64,000 bases of DNA from Pseudomonas protegens CHA0 (GCF_000397205.1 NC_021237.1:435001-499000), one strand, 5' to 3'. Positions 35,571 through 46,062 are shown, counted from the first letter of the stretch. Notes: generated by a model not told the origin, from the sequence alone. Program-made: numbers and translations.

Positions 35571-37094
35571 ATGTTCCAGGCTGAAAAGATCGTAGTCGCC
35601 GACGCCCCCCTGGGTTGGCAGGATGTTGTCGCCGTCGCCCGCCACGGTGCTGAGCTCGAACTCTCGGAGCAGGCCTGGGCGCGGATCGACAATGCCCAGG
35701 CCATCGTGCGCAAAGTGGTGGACAGCGGCGAGCGCGCCTATGGCATCAGCACCGGCCTTGGGGCCTTGTGCAATGTGTTGCTGGCCGGCGAGCAGCTCAG
35801 CCAGCTGTCGCGCAATACCCTGCTCAGCCATGCCTGCGGAGTTGGCCCGGTGCTGGCCGACGAACAGACCCGGGCGATCATCTGTGCGGCCATCATCAAC
35901 TACAGCCACGGCAAGTCCGGGATCCACCGGCAGGTGGTCCAGGCGCTGCTGGCGCTGCTCAATCGCGGGATCACCCCGCAGGTGCCGTCGCAGGGTTCGG
36001 TGGGCTACCTGACCCACATGGCCCATATCGGCGTGGCGCTGCTCGGCGTCGGTCAGGTCAGCTATCGCGGGCACATCGTCAGCGCCGAGCAGGCCCTGGC
36101 CGAGGAAGGGCTGCAAGCGGTGCAACTGGGGGCCAAGGATGGTCTGTGCCTGGTCAACGGCACGCCGTGCATGACCGGCCTCGGTTGCCTGGCCCTGGCC
36201 GATGCCAGCCGCCTGTTGCAGTGGGCCGACGTGATCGGCGCCATGAGCTTCGAGGCCCTGCGCGGCCAGATCGCCGCCTTTGATGCCGAGATCATCGCCC
36301 TCAAGGCGCACCCCGGCATGCAGGTGGTGGGCAGCAACCTGCGGGCCTTGCTCGACCGCAGCGAGGTGATCGCTTCCAGCAAGGGCATCCGTACCCAGGA
36401 CGCCCTGAGCATCCGCTCGATTCCCCAGGTGCACGGTGCTGCCCGGGATCAACTGGCCCATGCGGCCAGGCAGGTGGAAACCGAGCTCAATGCCGCCACC
36501 GACAATCCGTTGCTGCTGGGCACCCCGGACAACTATCGGGTGGTGTCCCAGGCCAACCCCCACGGCCAATCGGTGGCCCTGGCGGCGGACGTGCTGGCGA
36601 TTGCCATGGCCGAGATCGGCTCCATCGCCGAGCGCCGCCTGGACCGCCTGATCAACCCCCATGTCAGTGGCCTGCCGGCGTTCCTGGTGGCCGAGCCCGG
36701 GGTCAACTCCGGGATGATGATCGTGCAGTACGTGGCGGCCTCGCTGTGCGCGCAGAACCGCCAGCTGGCACAGCCGGCGGTGCTCGACAACTTCGTCACC
36801 TCGGGCCTGCAGGAAGACCACCTGAGCCTGGGCACCAACGCCGCCCTGAAGCTGCTGCAGGTGCTGGAAAACTGCACCCAGATCCTCGCCATCGAGTACC
36901 TGCTGGCGGCCCAGGCATTCGAATTTCTCAAGGAGCAGCGCTTCGGCACCGGCACCGGCATTGCCTGGTGCCTGCTGCGCGAGCGGGTTCCGGCCTACGA
37001 CCAGGACCGCTGGCTGGCCCCGGATATCGCCAGCGTGGCGGCCTTGCTCAAGGACCCGCGATTGCTCAACAAACGCTTTTCCAAGGTGCAATAA
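35571..37094 (+). CDS. hutH1: HutH paralog lacking the MIO triad (aromatic amino acid lyase family)
   Basis: This 507-residue protein is clearly homologous to histidase along its length. However, the cofactor loop reads GSVG (142-145) followed directly by YLTHMAHIGVALLG, where the true histidase next door has [21 protein letters not shown]. The three residues that cyclise into the MIO group are thus exactly missing. The QDPYSLR motif has become QDALSIR (276-282), losing a second active-site Tyr. The early Tyr (YGISTGLG) and the QED Glu remain. It is an intact, well-conserved-looking frame, not a pseudogene. The function is unlikely to be ordinary ammonia elimination. The start at 35571 is chosen over an earlier ATG because upstream residues look unlike the family. 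Confidence 0.85.
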   Translation: MFQAEKIVVADAPLGWQDVVAVARHGAELELSEQAWARIDNAQAIVRKVVDSGERAYGISTGLGALCNVLLAGEQLSQLSRNTLLSHACGVGPVLADEQTRAIICAAIINYSHGKSGIHRQVVQALLALLNRGITPQVPSQGSVGYLTHMAHIGVALLGVGQVSYRGHIVSAEQALAEEGLQAVQLGAKDGLCLVNGTPCMTGLGCLALADASRLLQWADVIGAMSFEALRGQIAAFDAEIIALKAHPGMQVVGSNLRALLDRSEVIASSKGIRTQDALSIRSIPQVHGAARDQLAHAARQVETELNAATDNPLLLGTPDNYRVVSQANPHGQSVALAADVLAIAMAEIGSIAERRLDRLINPHVSGLPAFLVAEPGVNSGMMIVQYVAASLCAQNRQLAQPAVLDNFVTSGLQEDHLSLGTNAALKLLQVLENCTQILAIEYLLAAQAFEFLKEQRFGTGTGIAWCLLRERVPAYDQDRWLAPDIASVAALLKDPRLLNKRFSKVQ

Positions 37095-37204
37095 AACGGA
37101 TTTCCCCATCGCCAGCGTGCCAAGGCGCCACCTGCTCAAGCTGCGGGTGGCGACGGACAACGGAAGCTTCCGGAGCGACTGGCTAGTTATTACAAAACTC
37201 TCAA

Positions 37205-37210
37205 AAGGAG
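37205..37210 (+). promoter_or_regulatory. Ribosome binding site deciding the hutH2 start
   Basis: AAGGAG ends 1 nt before an ATG at 37212 but 7 nt before the GTG at 37218. The GTG is therefore the workable start, and it yields [17 protein letters not shown], matching known histidases. Confidence 0.75.
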
Positions 37211-37217
37211 CATGAAT

Positions 37218-38750
37218 GTGACTGCGCTAAACCTGATTCCCGGCCAACTGACCCTGGCCCAACTGCGGACCATCTATCAGCAGCCGCTGACCCTGACCCT
37301 GGATGGCAGCGCCTCGGCGCAGATCGACGCCAGCGTCGCCTGTGTCGAGCAGATCCTCGCCGAGAATCGTACTGCCTATGGCATCAACACCGGTTTTGGC
37401 CTGCTGGCCTCGACCCGCATTGCCAGCGCCGACCTGGAAAACCTTCAGCGCTCGCTGGTGCTGTCCCACGCCGCCGGTGTTGGCGAGCCTATCAGCGATG
37501 ACCTGGTACGCCTGATCATGGTGCTCAAGGTCAACAGCCTGAGCCGTGGCTTCTCCGGGATCCGCCGCCAGGTGATCGACGCCTTGATCGCCCTGATCAA
37601 CGCCGAGGTCTACCCGCACATCCCGCTCAAGGGCTCGGTGGGTGCTTCCGGCGACCTGGCGCCTTTGGCCCACATGTCCCTGGTGCTGCTGGGCGAGGGC
37701 AAGGCGCGCTACAAGGGGCAGTGGCTGGAAGCGACAGCGGCCCTGGAAGTGGCCGGCCTCAAGCCGTTGACCCTGGCCGCCAAGGAAGGCCTGGCGCTGC
37801 TCAACGGCACCCAGGTTTCCACCGCATACGCCTTGCGCGGTCTGTTCGAGGGCGAAGACCTGTTCGCCGGCGCCCTGGTGTGCGGCGGCCTGACCGTGGA
37901 AGCGGTGCTGGGTTCGCGCTCGCCATTCGACCCGCGGATTCACGCCGCTCGTGGTCAGCGCGGGCAGATCGATACCGCCGCGGCCTATCGCGCGTTGCTG
38001 GGGGACAGCACCGAGGTATCCGCGTCGCACAAGAACTGCGACAAGGTCCAGGACCCGTATTCCCTGCGTTGCCAGCCACAAGTGATGGGCGCCTGCCTGA
38101 CCCAGTTGCGCCAGGCTGCCGAAGTGCTGGTGGTGGAAGCCAACGCCGTGTCGGACAACCCGCTGGTGTTCGCCGCCGAAGGTGACGTGATTTCCGGTGG
38201 CAACTTCCACGCCGAGCCGGTGGCCATGGCCGCCGACAACATGGCCCTGGCCATCGCCGAGATCGCCTCTCTGAGCGAACGGCGGATCTCGCTGATGATG
38301 GACAAGCACATGTCCCAACTGCCGCCGTTCCTGGTGGCCAATGGCGGGGTCAACTCCGGCTTCATGATCGCCCAGGTCACCGCCGCGGCCCTGGCCAGCG
38401 AGAACAAAGCCCTGGCCCACCCGCACTCGGTGGACAGCATCCCTACCTCTGCCAACCAGGAAGACCACGTCTCCATGGCCCCGGCCGCCGGCAAGCGCTT
38501 GTGGGAAATGGCCGAGAACACCCGTGGTGTCCTGGCTGTGGAATGGCTGGCGGCCTGCCAGGGGCTGGACCTGCGCGAAGGCCTGAAAACCTCGCCGACC
38601 CTGGAAAAGGCCCGTGCCACCTTGCGCGAGAAAGTGGCGTACTACGAGAAGGACCGCTTCTTTGCACCGGACATCAACGCCGCCAGTGAGTTGCTGGCTT
38701 CGCGTTGCCTGAACGGGCTGCTGCCAGCCCGGTTGTTGCCGAGCCTGTAA
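37218..38750 (+). CDS. hutH2: Histidine ammonia-lyase (histidase)
   Basis: From GTG 37218 the protein has 510 residues, equal to P. putida HutH. It removes ammonia from histidine to give urocanate, the inducer of the locus. The MIO-forming Ala-Ser-Gly is at 143-145 in [37 protein letters not shown] and [10 protein letters not shown] supply the other active-site residues. This is the catalytic histidase of the cluster, in contrast to the upstream paralog. Confidence 0.97.
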   Translation: MTALNLIPGQLTLAQLRTIYQQPLTLTLDGSASAQIDASVACVEQILAENRTAYGINTGFGLLASTRIASADLENLQRSLVLSHAAGVGEPISDDLVRLIMVLKVNSLSRGFSGIRRQVIDALIALINAEVYPHIPLKGSVGASGDLAPLAHMSLVLLGEGKARYKGQWLEATAALEVAGLKPLTLAAKEGLALLNGTQVSTAYALRGLFEGEDLFAGALVCGGLTVEAVLGSRSPFDPRIHAARGQRGQIDTAAAYRALLGDSTEVSASHKNCDKVQDPYSLRCQPQVMGACLTQLRQAAEVLVVEANAVSDNPLVFAAEGDVISGGNFHAEPVAMAADNMALAIAEIASLSERRISLMMDKHMSQLPPFLVANGGVNSGFMIAQVTAAALASENKALAHPHSVDSIPTSANQEDHVSMAPAAGKRLWEMAENTRGVLAVEWLAACQGLDLREGLKTSPTLEKARATLREKVAYYEKDRFFAPDINAASELLASRCLNGLLPARLLPSL

Positions 38751-38885
38751 TGCACGCCGGGCCGCCAGGCAGCTTCGCGCTCGGCGTGGAGCTGCGGCCC
38801 GTGCTGGTTGGCTTTACCTGCAAGACAGGCGCGGAGCGTCTGCTTCCTCCGCCCCGCACCCCTGCGCGGGGCGGACTTGTCCGAT

Positions 38886-38893
38886 AACAATAA
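38886..38893 (+). promoter_or_regulatory. Hfq/Crc CA motif before the histidine permease gene
   Basis: AACAATAA matches AANAAYAA fully, lying next to the AAGGGA ribosome binding site and 13 nt before the ATG at 38907. This is the typical position for translational repression by Hfq-Crc. Confidence 0.6.
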
Positions 38894-38906
38894 AAGGGAC
38901 GATGAC

Positions 38907-40319
38907 ATGCAATCGCAAGACAGTGGACTACGCCGAGGGCTGACAGCCCGCCATATACGCTTCATGGCCTTGGGGTCGGCCATCGGTACAGGATTGTTCT
39001 ACGGTTCGGCCTCGGCCATCCAGATGGCCGGGCCCGCCGTGTTGCTGGCCTACCTGATCGGTGGCGCGGCGGTTTTCATGGTGATGCGCGCCCTCGGGGA
39101 GATGGCCGTGCACAACCCGGTGTCCGGTTCGTTCGGGCATTACGCCAGCCAGTACCTGGGGCCGTTGCCGGGCTTCATCCTGGGGTGGACCTACGCCTTC
39201 GAGATGTTGATCGTGTGCCTGGCGGACGTGACTGCCTTTGGCATCTACATGGGCTTCTGGTTTCCCGAAGTGGCGCGCTGGATCTGGGTGCTGGGCATCG
39301 TGCTGTTCATCGGTGGCCTGAACCTGTGCAACGTCAAGGTGTTCGGCGAGATGGAGTTCTGGCTGTCGCTGCTCAAGGTCGGGGCGATCGTCGCGATGAT
39401 CCTGGGGGGCTTGGGCATCATGCTCTTCGGTATCAGCAGCGCCGCGCAGGACCAGGCCACTGGCGCCGCCAACCTCTGGGCCCACGGAGGCTTCATGCCC
39501 AATGGCATCAGTGGGGTGATCGCCTCGTTTGCCGTGGTGATGTTTGCCTTTGGCGGCATCGAGATCATCGGGGTCACTGCGGGCGAGGCCCAGGACCCGA
39601 AGCGGGTCATTCCCAAGGCGATCAATGCCGTGCCGCTGCGTATCCTGCTGTTCTACGTGCTGACCCTGTTCGTGCTGATGTCGATTTTCCCCTGGCCGCA
39701 GATCGGTACCCAGGGCAGCCCGTTCGTGCAGATCTTTGACAGCCTGGGCATCAGCTCGGCCGCCACTATCCTCAATATCGTGGTGATTTCGGCGGCGGTA
39801 TCGGCCATCAACAGCGACATCTTCGGCGCCGGCCGGATGATGTATGGCCTGGCCCGGCAAGGGCAGGCGCCCAAGGGCTTTGCCCAGGTGTCCAAGCACG
39901 GGGTGCCGTGGATGACCGTGGTGGTGATGGCCGTGACTCTGTTGATCGGGGTGGTGCTGAACTACCTGATCCCGGAAAACATCTTCCTGCTGATCGCTTC
40001 CCTGGCCACGTTCGCCACGGTCTGGGTGTGGCTGATGATTCTCCTGACTCACGTGGCCATGCGCCGTTCGATGACCGCCGAGCAGGTGGCCCAGTTGCAG
40101 TTCAAGGTGCCATTCTGGCCTTGGGCCCCGGCGGCGGCCATTGCCTTCATGCTGTTCATCTTCGGCGTGCTGGGCTATTTCCCGAAAACCCAGGGAGCGC
40201 TGATCGTCGGCGTAGTGTGGATCGCTCTACTGATCGTGGCCTATATGCTGTGGGTCAAGCCCATGGCGGGGCAGGCCCAGGCGATCATGAGCGACGCTCC
40301 TTTACCTACTGACCATTAA
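38907..40319 (+). CDS. hutTh: Amino acid permease (APC family), probable histidine transporter
   Basis: The 470-residue protein has 12 hydrophobic segments. It carries the amino acid transporter signature at the N-terminus ([20 protein letters not shown]) and an [15 protein letters not shown] segment. It belongs to the AAT branch with ProY/HisP-like permeases. Position between hutH2 and hutI and the known histidine permease of fluorescent-pseudomonad hut loci support histidine as the substrate. A perfect CA motif precedes the start. The 156-bp gap before it has no other gene. Confidence 0.88.
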   Translation: MQSQDSGLRRGLTARHIRFMALGSAIGTGLFYGSASAIQMAGPAVLLAYLIGGAAVFMVMRALGEMAVHNPVSGSFGHYASQYLGPLPGFILGWTYAFEMLIVCLADVTAFGIYMGFWFPEVARWIWVLGIVLFIGGLNLCNVKVFGEMEFWLSLLKVGAIVAMILGGLGIMLFGISSAAQDQATGAANLWAHGGFMPNGISGVIASFAVVMFAFGGIEIIGVTAGEAQDPKRVIPKAINAVPLRILLFYVLTLFVLMSIFPWPQIGTQGSPFVQIFDSLGISSAATILNIVVISAAVSAINSDIFGAGRMMYGLARQGQAPKGFAQVSKHGVPWMTVVVMAVTLLIGVVLNYLIPENIFLLIASLATFATVWVWLMILLTHVAMRRSMTAEQVAQLQFKVPFWPWAPAAAIAFMLFIFGVLGYFPKTQGALIVGVVWIALLIVAYMLWVKPMAGQAQAIMSDAPLPTDH

Positions 40320-40329
40320 TGGAGGTTGG

Positions 40330-41535
40330 ATGAAAACTCTTTGGCAACACTGCAACGTCGCCAGCATGGCCTCGGGTGTTTACTCGATCATCGAGGATGC
40401 GGCCATGGTGACGTCAGGGGCGCACATCGAGTGGATCGGCCGGCGCTCGGAGGCGCCGGCCGGCGACTACGCCCAGGTCAATGACCTGGCTGGAGCCTGG
40501 GTAACCCCGGGCTTTATCGATTGCCACACCCACACGGTATTTGGCGGCAACCGCAGTGGTGAGTTCGAGCAGCGCCTGCAAGGGGTGAGCTATGCCGAGA
40601 TCGCCGCTGCCGGCGGTGGTATCGCCAGTACCGTACGGGCTACTCGGGCCGCCACCGAGGAGGAACTGTTCGGCAGCGCCCGCAAGCGTCTGCTGAGCCT
40701 GTTGCGCGATGGCGTGACCAGCGTCGAGATCAAGTCCGGCTACGGCCTGGACCTGGCCAGCGAGCGCAAGATCCTGCGGGTGATCCGTCGCCTGGGCGAA
40801 GAGTTGCCGGTCAGCGTGCGCAGCACCTGCCTGGCGGCCCACGCCCTGCCGCCGGAATACGCCGAGCGCAGCGATGCCTACATCGAGCATATCTGCAGCG
40901 AGATGCTCCCGGCCCTGGCGGCCGAGGGGCTGGTGGACGCGGTGGATGCCTTCTGTGAATACCTGGCGTTCTCCCCGGAGCAGGTGGAGCGGGTGTTCAT
41001 TGCCGCGCAACAGCTCGGCCTGCCGGTCAAGCTGCACGCCGAGCAACTGTCGTCGCTGCATGGTTCGAGCCTGGCGGCCCGCTACCATGCGCTGTCCGCC
41101 GATCACCTGGAGTTCATGACCGAGGAGGATGCAATAGCCATGGCGGCGTCCGGGACCGTGGCGGTGTTGCTGCCGGGGGCCTTCTATTTCCTCCGGGAAA
41201 CCCAGCTGCCGCCAATGGAAGCCCTGCGCAAGCACGGGGTGAAGATCGCCGTGGCCAGCGACCTCAATCCCGGTACGTCACCGGCGTTGTCGCTGCGGCT
41301 GATGCTGAACATGGCCTGTACCTGTTTCCGTATGACCCCCGAGGAGGCCCTGGCCGGGGTTACCCTGCATGCGGCCCAGGCCCTGGGCATGGAAAAGACC
41401 CATGGTTCGCTGGAGGTGGGCAAGGTGGCGGACTTCGTCGCCTGGCAGATCGATCGTCCTGCCGACCTGGCCTACTGGCTGGGCGGCGATCTGGAAAAGC
41501 GCGTCGTGCGACACGGCGTTGAAGTGACTGTGTAG
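40330..41535 (+). CDS. hutI: Imidazolonepropionase
   Basis: The 401-residue amidohydrolase opens the imidazolone ring of 4-imidazolone-5-propionate to give N-formimidoylglutamate. Metal ligands are in [19 protein letters not shown] and KLHAEQLSS; the conserved late Asp is in [19 protein letters not shown] precedes ATG 40330, 10 bp after the permease stop. Confidence 0.97.
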   Translation: MKTLWQHCNVASMASGVYSIIEDAAMVTSGAHIEWIGRRSEAPAGDYAQVNDLAGAWVTPGFIDCHTHTVFGGNRSGEFEQRLQGVSYAEIAAAGGGIASTVRATRAATEEELFGSARKRLLSLLRDGVTSVEIKSGYGLDLASERKILRVIRRLGEELPVSVRSTCLAAHALPPEYAERSDAYIEHICSEMLPALAAEGLVDAVDAFCEYLAFSPEQVERVFIAAQQLGLPVKLHAEQLSSLHGSSLAARYHALSADHLEFMTEEDAIAMAASGTVAVLLPGAFYFLRETQLPPMEALRKHGVKIAVASDLNPGTSPALSLRLMLNMACTCFRMTPEEALAGVTLHAAQALGMEKTHGSLEVGKVADFVAWQIDRPADLAYWLGGDLEKRVVRHGVEVTV

Positions 41536-41545
41536 GAGAAGGGTT

Positions 41546-42346
41546 GTGGATAAGGTTCTGAATTTCAAACAAGGCCGGGTGCCGCTGCTGATCAGCATGC
41601 CCCACGCCGGTACGCGCCTGACCCCGGCGGTGGCGGCCGGGCTGGTGCCCCAGGCGCAGAGCCTGCCGGACACCGACTGGCACATTCCACGGCTGTACCA
41701 GTTCGCCCAGGAGCTGGGGGCCAGTACCCTGGCGGCCGAATATTCGCGTTTTGTCATCGACCTGAACCGCCCGTCCGATGACAAGCCCCTGTACGTGGGG
41801 GCCACCACGGGCCTGTACCCGGCCACCCTGTTCGACGGCGAGCCCTTGTTCGTCGAAGGTCAGGCGCCGTCCAGTGAGGAGCGCGAGCAGTACCTGCACG
41901 AGGTGTGGGGGCCTTACCACCGCACCCTCCAGGAAGAGCTGGCGCGGCTCAAGGCCGAATTCGGCTATGCCCTGCTGTTCGATGCCCACTCCATCCGCTC
42001 GCTGATCCCGCACCTGTTCGAAGGCAAGCTGCCGGACTTCAACCTCGGCACTTTCAATGGCGCCAGCTGCGATCCGCAACTGGCCAGCCGGCTGGAGGCG
42101 ATCTGCGCCGGCCACGGCGGCTACACCCATGTGCTCAACGGGCGCTTCAAGGGCGGGCATATCACCCGCCACTACGGCAACCCGGCCGAGCATATCCATG
42201 CCGTGCAACTGGAGCTGGCACAGAGCGCCTACATGGAAGAGTTCGAACCGTTCCGCTATCGCGGGGACCTGGCAGCACCGACCCAGGTGGTGCTCAAGGA
42301 ATTGCTCCAGGGGCTGCTGGCCTGGGGGCAGGAACGTTACGCCTGA
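41546..42346 (+). CDS. hutG: N-formylglutamate deformylase
   Basis: This 266-residue enzyme hydrolyses N-formylglutamate to glutamate and formate, the last step after HutF. Family motifs are LISMPHAGTRL, SRFVIDLNRP, DAHSIRS and NGRFKGGHITRHYG. GTG 41546 is the start, with AGGAG overlapping the hutI stop. It closes the hut locus; a REPIN follows. Confidence 0.95.
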   Translation: MDKVLNFKQGRVPLLISMPHAGTRLTPAVAAGLVPQAQSLPDTDWHIPRLYQFAQELGASTLAAEYSRFVIDLNRPSDDKPLYVGATTGLYPATLFDGEPLFVEGQAPSSEEREQYLHEVWGPYHRTLQEELARLKAEFGYALLFDAHSIRSLIPHLFEGKLPDFNLGTFNGASCDPQLASRLEAICAGHGGYTHVLNGRFKGGHITRHYGNPAEHIHAVQLELAQSAYMEEFEPFRYRGDLAAPTQVVLKELLQGLLAWGQERYA

Positions 42347-42348
42347 CA

Positions 42349-42397
42349 GCAAGCGCTCCTACAGCGGGTACACGCCTTTGTGTAGGAGCGCGCTTGC
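42349..42397. repeat. REPIN-like element after hutG
   Basis: GCAAGCGCTCCTACA (42349-42363) faces TGTAGGAGCGCGCTTGC (42381-42397), with a 17-nt spacer. It marks the end of the hut operon and may stabilise or end its mRNA. Confidence 0.8.
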
Positions 42398-42547
42398 TCG
42401 CGAAGCGCCTTCGACCCCCGCGCAAACCTGCAAACAACCCTGTTTTCTCCAAGGACATGCTCATTGCGTAATTCGGGTTTATGATGCCGGACGGCAGAAT
42501 AAATGTAGTCCCCGCCAGGGATGAACCCGACCTCCACGGAGCGCGTA

Positions 42548-43519
42548 ATGCAGACTTTGTACCCGCAGATCAAACCCTATGCCCGGCACGATCTGGCCGT
42601 CGACGAGCCGCACGTGCTGTATGTCGACGAAAGTGGTTCACCGGAAGGTTTGCCGGTGGTGTTCATTCATGGCGGGCCGGGGGCGGGCTGCGATGGGGCC
42701 AGCCGCTGCTACTTCGACCCGAATCTGTACCGCATCGTCACGTTCGACCAGCGCGGTTGCGGGCGTTCCACCCCCCACGCCAGCCTGGAAAACAACACCA
42801 CCTGGGACCTGGTGGCGGACCTTGAGCGCATTCGCCAGCACCTGGGCATCGACAAGTGGGTGCTGTTTGGCGGCTCCTGGGGTTCGACCCTGGCCCTGGC
42901 CTATGCCCAGACCCACCCGGAGCGCGTGCTCGGCCTGATCGTGCGGGGCATCTTCCTTGCCCGGCCCCAGGAGATCCAGTGGTACTACCAGTGTGGCGCC
43001 AGCCGCCTGTTCCCCGACTACTGGCAGGACTATGTGGCGCCGATTCCCCTGGAAGAGCGGCATGACCTGGTCAGCGCCTTCCACAAGCGCCTGACCGGCA
43101 CCGACCAGATCGCCCAGATGCATGCGGCCAAGGCCTGGTCGGGCTGGGAAGGGCGCACCGCGACCCTGCGCCCCAACCCGTTGGTGGTGGACCGTTTCTC
43201 CGAGCCGCAGCGGGCGCTGTCGATTGCCCGGATCGAATGCCATTACTTCACCAACAACGCCTTCCTCGAACCTGACCAGCTGATCCGCGACATGGGCAAG
43301 ATCGCCCATCTGCCCGGGGTCATCGTCCATGGCCGCTACGATGTGATCTGCCCGCTGGACAACGCCTGGGAGCTGCATCAGGCCTGGCCCAACAGCGAGC
43401 TGCAGGTGATCCGCGACGCTGGCCACGCCGCCTCCGAGCCGGGCATCACCGATGCTCTGGTACGCGCCACCGACCAGATGGCGCGCCGTCTGCTCGACCT
43501 GCCGCCCGAAGAAGCATGA
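42548..43519 (+). CDS. pip: Proline iminopeptidase
   Basis: The 323-residue alpha/beta hydrolase removes N-terminal proline from peptides. It shows HGGPGAGC (oxyanion region), DQRGCGRS, the nucleophile elbow [10 protein letters not shown], and a C-terminal [13 protein letters not shown] (Asp) with DAGHAA (His). ATG 42548 follows GGAG. It overlaps dtd by 4 bp (ATGA). Confidence 0.95.
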   Translation: MQTLYPQIKPYARHDLAVDEPHVLYVDESGSPEGLPVVFIHGGPGAGCDGASRCYFDPNLYRIVTFDQRGCGRSTPHASLENNTTWDLVADLERIRQHLGIDKWVLFGGSWGSTLALAYAQTHPERVLGLIVRGIFLARPQEIQWYYQCGASRLFPDYWQDYVAPIPLEERHDLVSAFHKRLTGTDQIAQMHAAKAWSGWEGRTATLRPNPLVVDRFSEPQRALSIARIECHYFTNNAFLEPDQLIRDMGKIAHLPGVIVHGRYDVICPLDNAWELHQAWPNSELQVIRDAGHAASEPGITDALVRATDQMARRLLDLPPEEA

Positions 43520-43953
43520 AGGGCCTGTTGCAGCGCGTGCGTGGCGCGCGGGTGGAAGTCGCCGGGGAAATAGTCGGCGCGGTGGACCAGGGATTGCTGG
43601 TACTGGTGGCGGTGGAGCCCGAGGACACCCGGGCCAGTGCCGACAAACTCCTGCATAAGCTGCTTAACTATCGGGTGTTCAGTGATGCCGAGGGCAAGAT
43701 GAACCTGTCCCTGGCGGATGTGCAGGGCGGCTTGCTGCTGGTGTCGCAATTCACCCTGGCGGCAGACACCAAGAGCGGGCTGCGCCCGAGCTTTTCCACA
43801 GCCGCGCCGCCGGCCCTTGGCGAAGAGCTTTTTGACTACCTGGTAGTGAAGGCGCAACAGTTGCATGGCAAAGTGGCATCAGGGCGTTTTGGCGCGGACA
43901 TGCAGGTGCACCTGGTCAATGATGGCCCGGTAACCTTCCTGTTACAGACCTGA
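43516..43953 (+). CDS. dtd: D-aminoacyl-tRNA deacylase
   Basis: The 145-residue protein frees tRNA from D-amino acids and achiral glycine mischarging. The two signature motifs are [17 protein letters not shown] and [11 protein letters not shown], the latter containing the cis Gly-Pro that excludes L-substrates. It is translationally coupled to pip and followed by an intrinsic terminator. Confidence 0.96.
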   Translation: MKGLLQRVRGARVEVAGEIVGAVDQGLLVLVAVEPEDTRASADKLLHKLLNYRVFSDAEGKMNLSLADVQGGLLLVSQFTLAADTKSGLRPSFSTAAPPALGEELFDYLVVKAQQLHGKVASGRFGADMQVHLVNDGPVTFLLQT

Positions 43954-43962
43954 AAACGCCTG

Positions 43963-44005
43963 AAACAGCTTTTTCCACCGATTTGGGCCGGAAACTGCTG
44001 TTTTT
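43963..44005 (+). terminator. Intrinsic terminator after dtd
   Basis: AAACAGC (43963-43969) pairs with GCTGTTT (43997-44003). An inner TTTCC/GGAAA stem is separated from it by a small internal loop. A T-run (44001-44005) follows. Confidence 0.7.
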
Positions 44006-44119
44006 CGCGATAAATACTTTGTTACCCCTGATGCGTTGTAACGCGGGCTACTAGATAATCGCGCGCTACGGGGATCAGCGTTCGTTGGTCCATTTTGACT
44101 TAAGTAGAGACTTGTCCAC

Positions 44120-44204
44120 GGCCGTTTGGGGAATCATTTAGCCCCATCGGAGTCGGAACAATGCTCGCCAACCTGGCATATAGATAGCTGGCCGTTGGTT
44201 TTTT
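44120..44204 (+). promoter_or_regulatory. opgG leader with terminator-like hairpin and competing arm
   Basis: CCAAC-CT-GGC (44168-44177) can pair with GCC-GTTGG (44191-44198), followed by six T (44199-44204), ending 25 nt before the opgG start. An upstream GGCCGTTTGG (44120-44129) nearly repeats the right arm (44190-44198) and could compete for the same CCAAC. A separate TGGGG/CCCCA hairpin lies at 44127-44146. This could be an attenuator; no ligand class is recognised. Confidence 0.35.
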
Positions 44205-44229
44205 GATCTGTTTTCGGCGAGGGTTGCTC

Positions 44230-46062
44230 GTGATTGTTAGTCCCTGTAATGCACCAAACTTGTTTGCCAAACGGTTACGAAACGCACTGGTGACGGGCTC
44301 TGCGCTGGTCTGCCTGCTCGGCGCCGGTCAACTCATGGCATTCAATCTGGATGATGTATCGGTCAAGGCCAAGGACCTGGCCGGGCAGAAGTACGAGGCC
44401 CCGCGCAGTAACCTGCCGAACGAGTTCCGTGAGATGAAGTTCGCGGATTACCAAAAAATCCGCTTCCTCACCGAAAAAGCCGAATGGGCCGACCAGAAGA
44501 CCCCGTTCAAGCTGTCGTTCTACCACCAGGGCATGCACTTCGACACGCCGGTGAAGATCAACGAGATCAGCGCCAACACCGTTACCGAGATCAAGTACGA
44601 CCCGAACCGTTTCGATTTCGGCGACGTGAAGTTCGATCCCAAGGCCACCGAGAAGCTCGGCTACGCCGGTTTCCGCGTGCTGTACCCGATCAACAAGGCT
44701 GACAAGCAAGACGAGATCATGACCATGCTCGGCGCGAGCTATTTCCGCGTCGTTGGCAAGGGCCATACCTATGGCCTGTCCGCCCGGGGCCTGGCAATCG
44801 ACACCGCCCTGCCATCCGGCGAGGAATTCCCGCGTTTCAGCGAGTTCTGGATCCAGCAGCCCAAGGCTACCGACAAGCACCTGGTGATCTACGCCCTGCT
44901 GGATTCGCCACGGGCCACCGGCGCCTATCGCCTGACCCTGCGGCCGGGCGCCGACACCATTGTCGACGTCAAGGCCCGGGTGTTCCTGCGTGACAAGGTC
45001 GGCAAGCTGGGCCTGGCCCCGCTGACCAGCATGTACCTGTTCGGCGCCAACCAGCCGTCGAAGGTCCTCAACTACCGTCGCGAACTGCATGACTCCAGCG
45101 GCCTGTCGATCCACGCCGGCAATGGCGAATGGATCTGGCGCCCGCTGAACAACCCGAAACATCTGGCCGTGAGCAACTTCTCGGTGGAGAACCCGCGTGG
45201 TTTCGGCCTGCTCCAGCGTGGCCGCGACTTCAGCCACTATGAAGACCTCGACGACCGCTACGACAAGCGCCCAAGCGCCTGGATCGAGCCCAAGGGCGAC
45301 TGGGGCAAGGGCACCGTCGACCTGGTAGAGATCCCGACCGCGGACGAAACCAACGACAACATCGTGGCGTTCTGGAACCCGGAAAAGCAGCCTGAGCCAG
45401 GCCAGCCGCTGGATTTCGCCTATCGCCTGCACTGGACCATCGACGAAGCCGCCCTGCATTCCCCTGACAGCGCCTGGGTACAGCAGACCCTGCGCTCCAC
45501 CGGTGACGTCAAGCAGTCCAACCTGATCCGTCAGCCCGACGGCAGCGTGGCCTACCTGGTGGACTTCGAAGGCCCGTCCCTGGCGGCATTGCCGGAAAAC
45601 GCCGACGTTCGCAGCCAGGTCAGCGTAGGTGACAACGCCGAGCTAGTGGAAAACAGCGTTCGCTACAACCCGGAAACCAAGGGCTGGCGCCTGACCCTGC
45701 GGATGAAGATCAAGGACGCGAGCAAGTCCACCGAGATGCGTGCCGCTCTGGTCCGCGACATTGCGCAGCCCGAGCCGGCCAAGGCCTCGACGCCGAACTC
45801 CAACTCCTCCATCGCCAAGGCCGACAAGATCGCCGCCAAGCAGCAGGAGAAGAAAGAGAAGGAAGCCGCAGCGGCAGCCGCCAAGCAGGCGCAAGCCCAG
45901 CCGGGCAAAGAGGCTAAAGACGCCAAGAACGCCAAGGACAAGGACCACAAAGACGCCAAGCAGCCTGCTGCTGCGGACGCGGCCCCAGCCACACCGGAAC
46001 CGGTTAAAACGGAGCAAGTCCTGACCGAGACCTGGAGCTATCAGTTGCCTGCCGATGAGTAA
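44230..46062 (+). CDS. opgG: Periplasmic glucan biosynthesis protein OpgG (MdoG)
   Basis: From GTG 44230 the protein has 610 residues with a Sec-type signal ([23 protein letters not shown]). The periplasmic OpgG domain starts [16 protein letters not shown]. It is needed for making osmoregulated periplasmic glucans, acting on the glucan made by OpgH. Unusually, the final conserved strand ([10 protein letters not shown]) is separated from the rest by an 84-residue Lys/Ala/Asp-rich low-complexity stretch (about residues 513-596) with runs such as [12 protein letters not shown]. opgH starts 8 bp before the opgG stop. Confidence 0.94.
   Translation: MIVSPCNAPNLFAKRLRNALVTGSALVCLLGAGQLMAFNLDDVSVKAKDLAGQKYEAPRSNLPNEFREMKFADYQKIRFLTEKAEWADQKTPFKLSFYHQGMHFDTPVKINEISANTVTEIKYDPNRFDFGDVKFDPKATEKLGYAGFRVLYPINKADKQDEIMTMLGASYFRVVGKGHTYGLSARGLAIDTALPSGEEFPRFSEFWIQQPKATDKHLVIYALLDSPRATGAYRLTLRPGADTIVDVKARVFLRDKVGKLGLAPLTSMYLFGANQPSKVLNYRRELHDSSGLSIHAGNGEWIWRPLNNPKHLAVSNFSVENPRGFGLLQRGRDFSHYEDLDDRYDKRPSAWIEPKGDWGKGTVDLVEIPTADETNDNIVAFWNPEKQPEPGQPLDFAYRLHWTIDEAALHSPDSAWVQQTLRSTGDVKQSNLIRQPDGSVAYLVDFEGPSLAALPENADVRSQVSVGDNAELVENSVRYNPETKGWRLTLRMKIKDASKSTEMRAALVRDIAQPEPAKASTPNSNSSIAKADKIAAKQQEKKEKEAAAAAAKQAQAQPGKEAKDAKNAKDKDHKDAKQPAAADAAPATPEPVKTEQVLTETWSYQLPADE

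Noticed and set aside
37212..37214. ATG 37212 as the hutH2 start
   Set aside because: It is only 1 nt from the AAGGAG site. GTG at 37218 has correct spacing and gives the conserved N-terminus.
42337..42573. 78-codon minus-strand frame between hutG and pip
   Set aside because: It covers a REPIN and the pip promoter region, with no coding character.
44020..44043. TGTTAC-N12-GTAACG dyad upstream of opgG as a CbrB site
   Set aside because: Spacing and the last base differ from the expected motif, and opgGH is not a catabolic operon.
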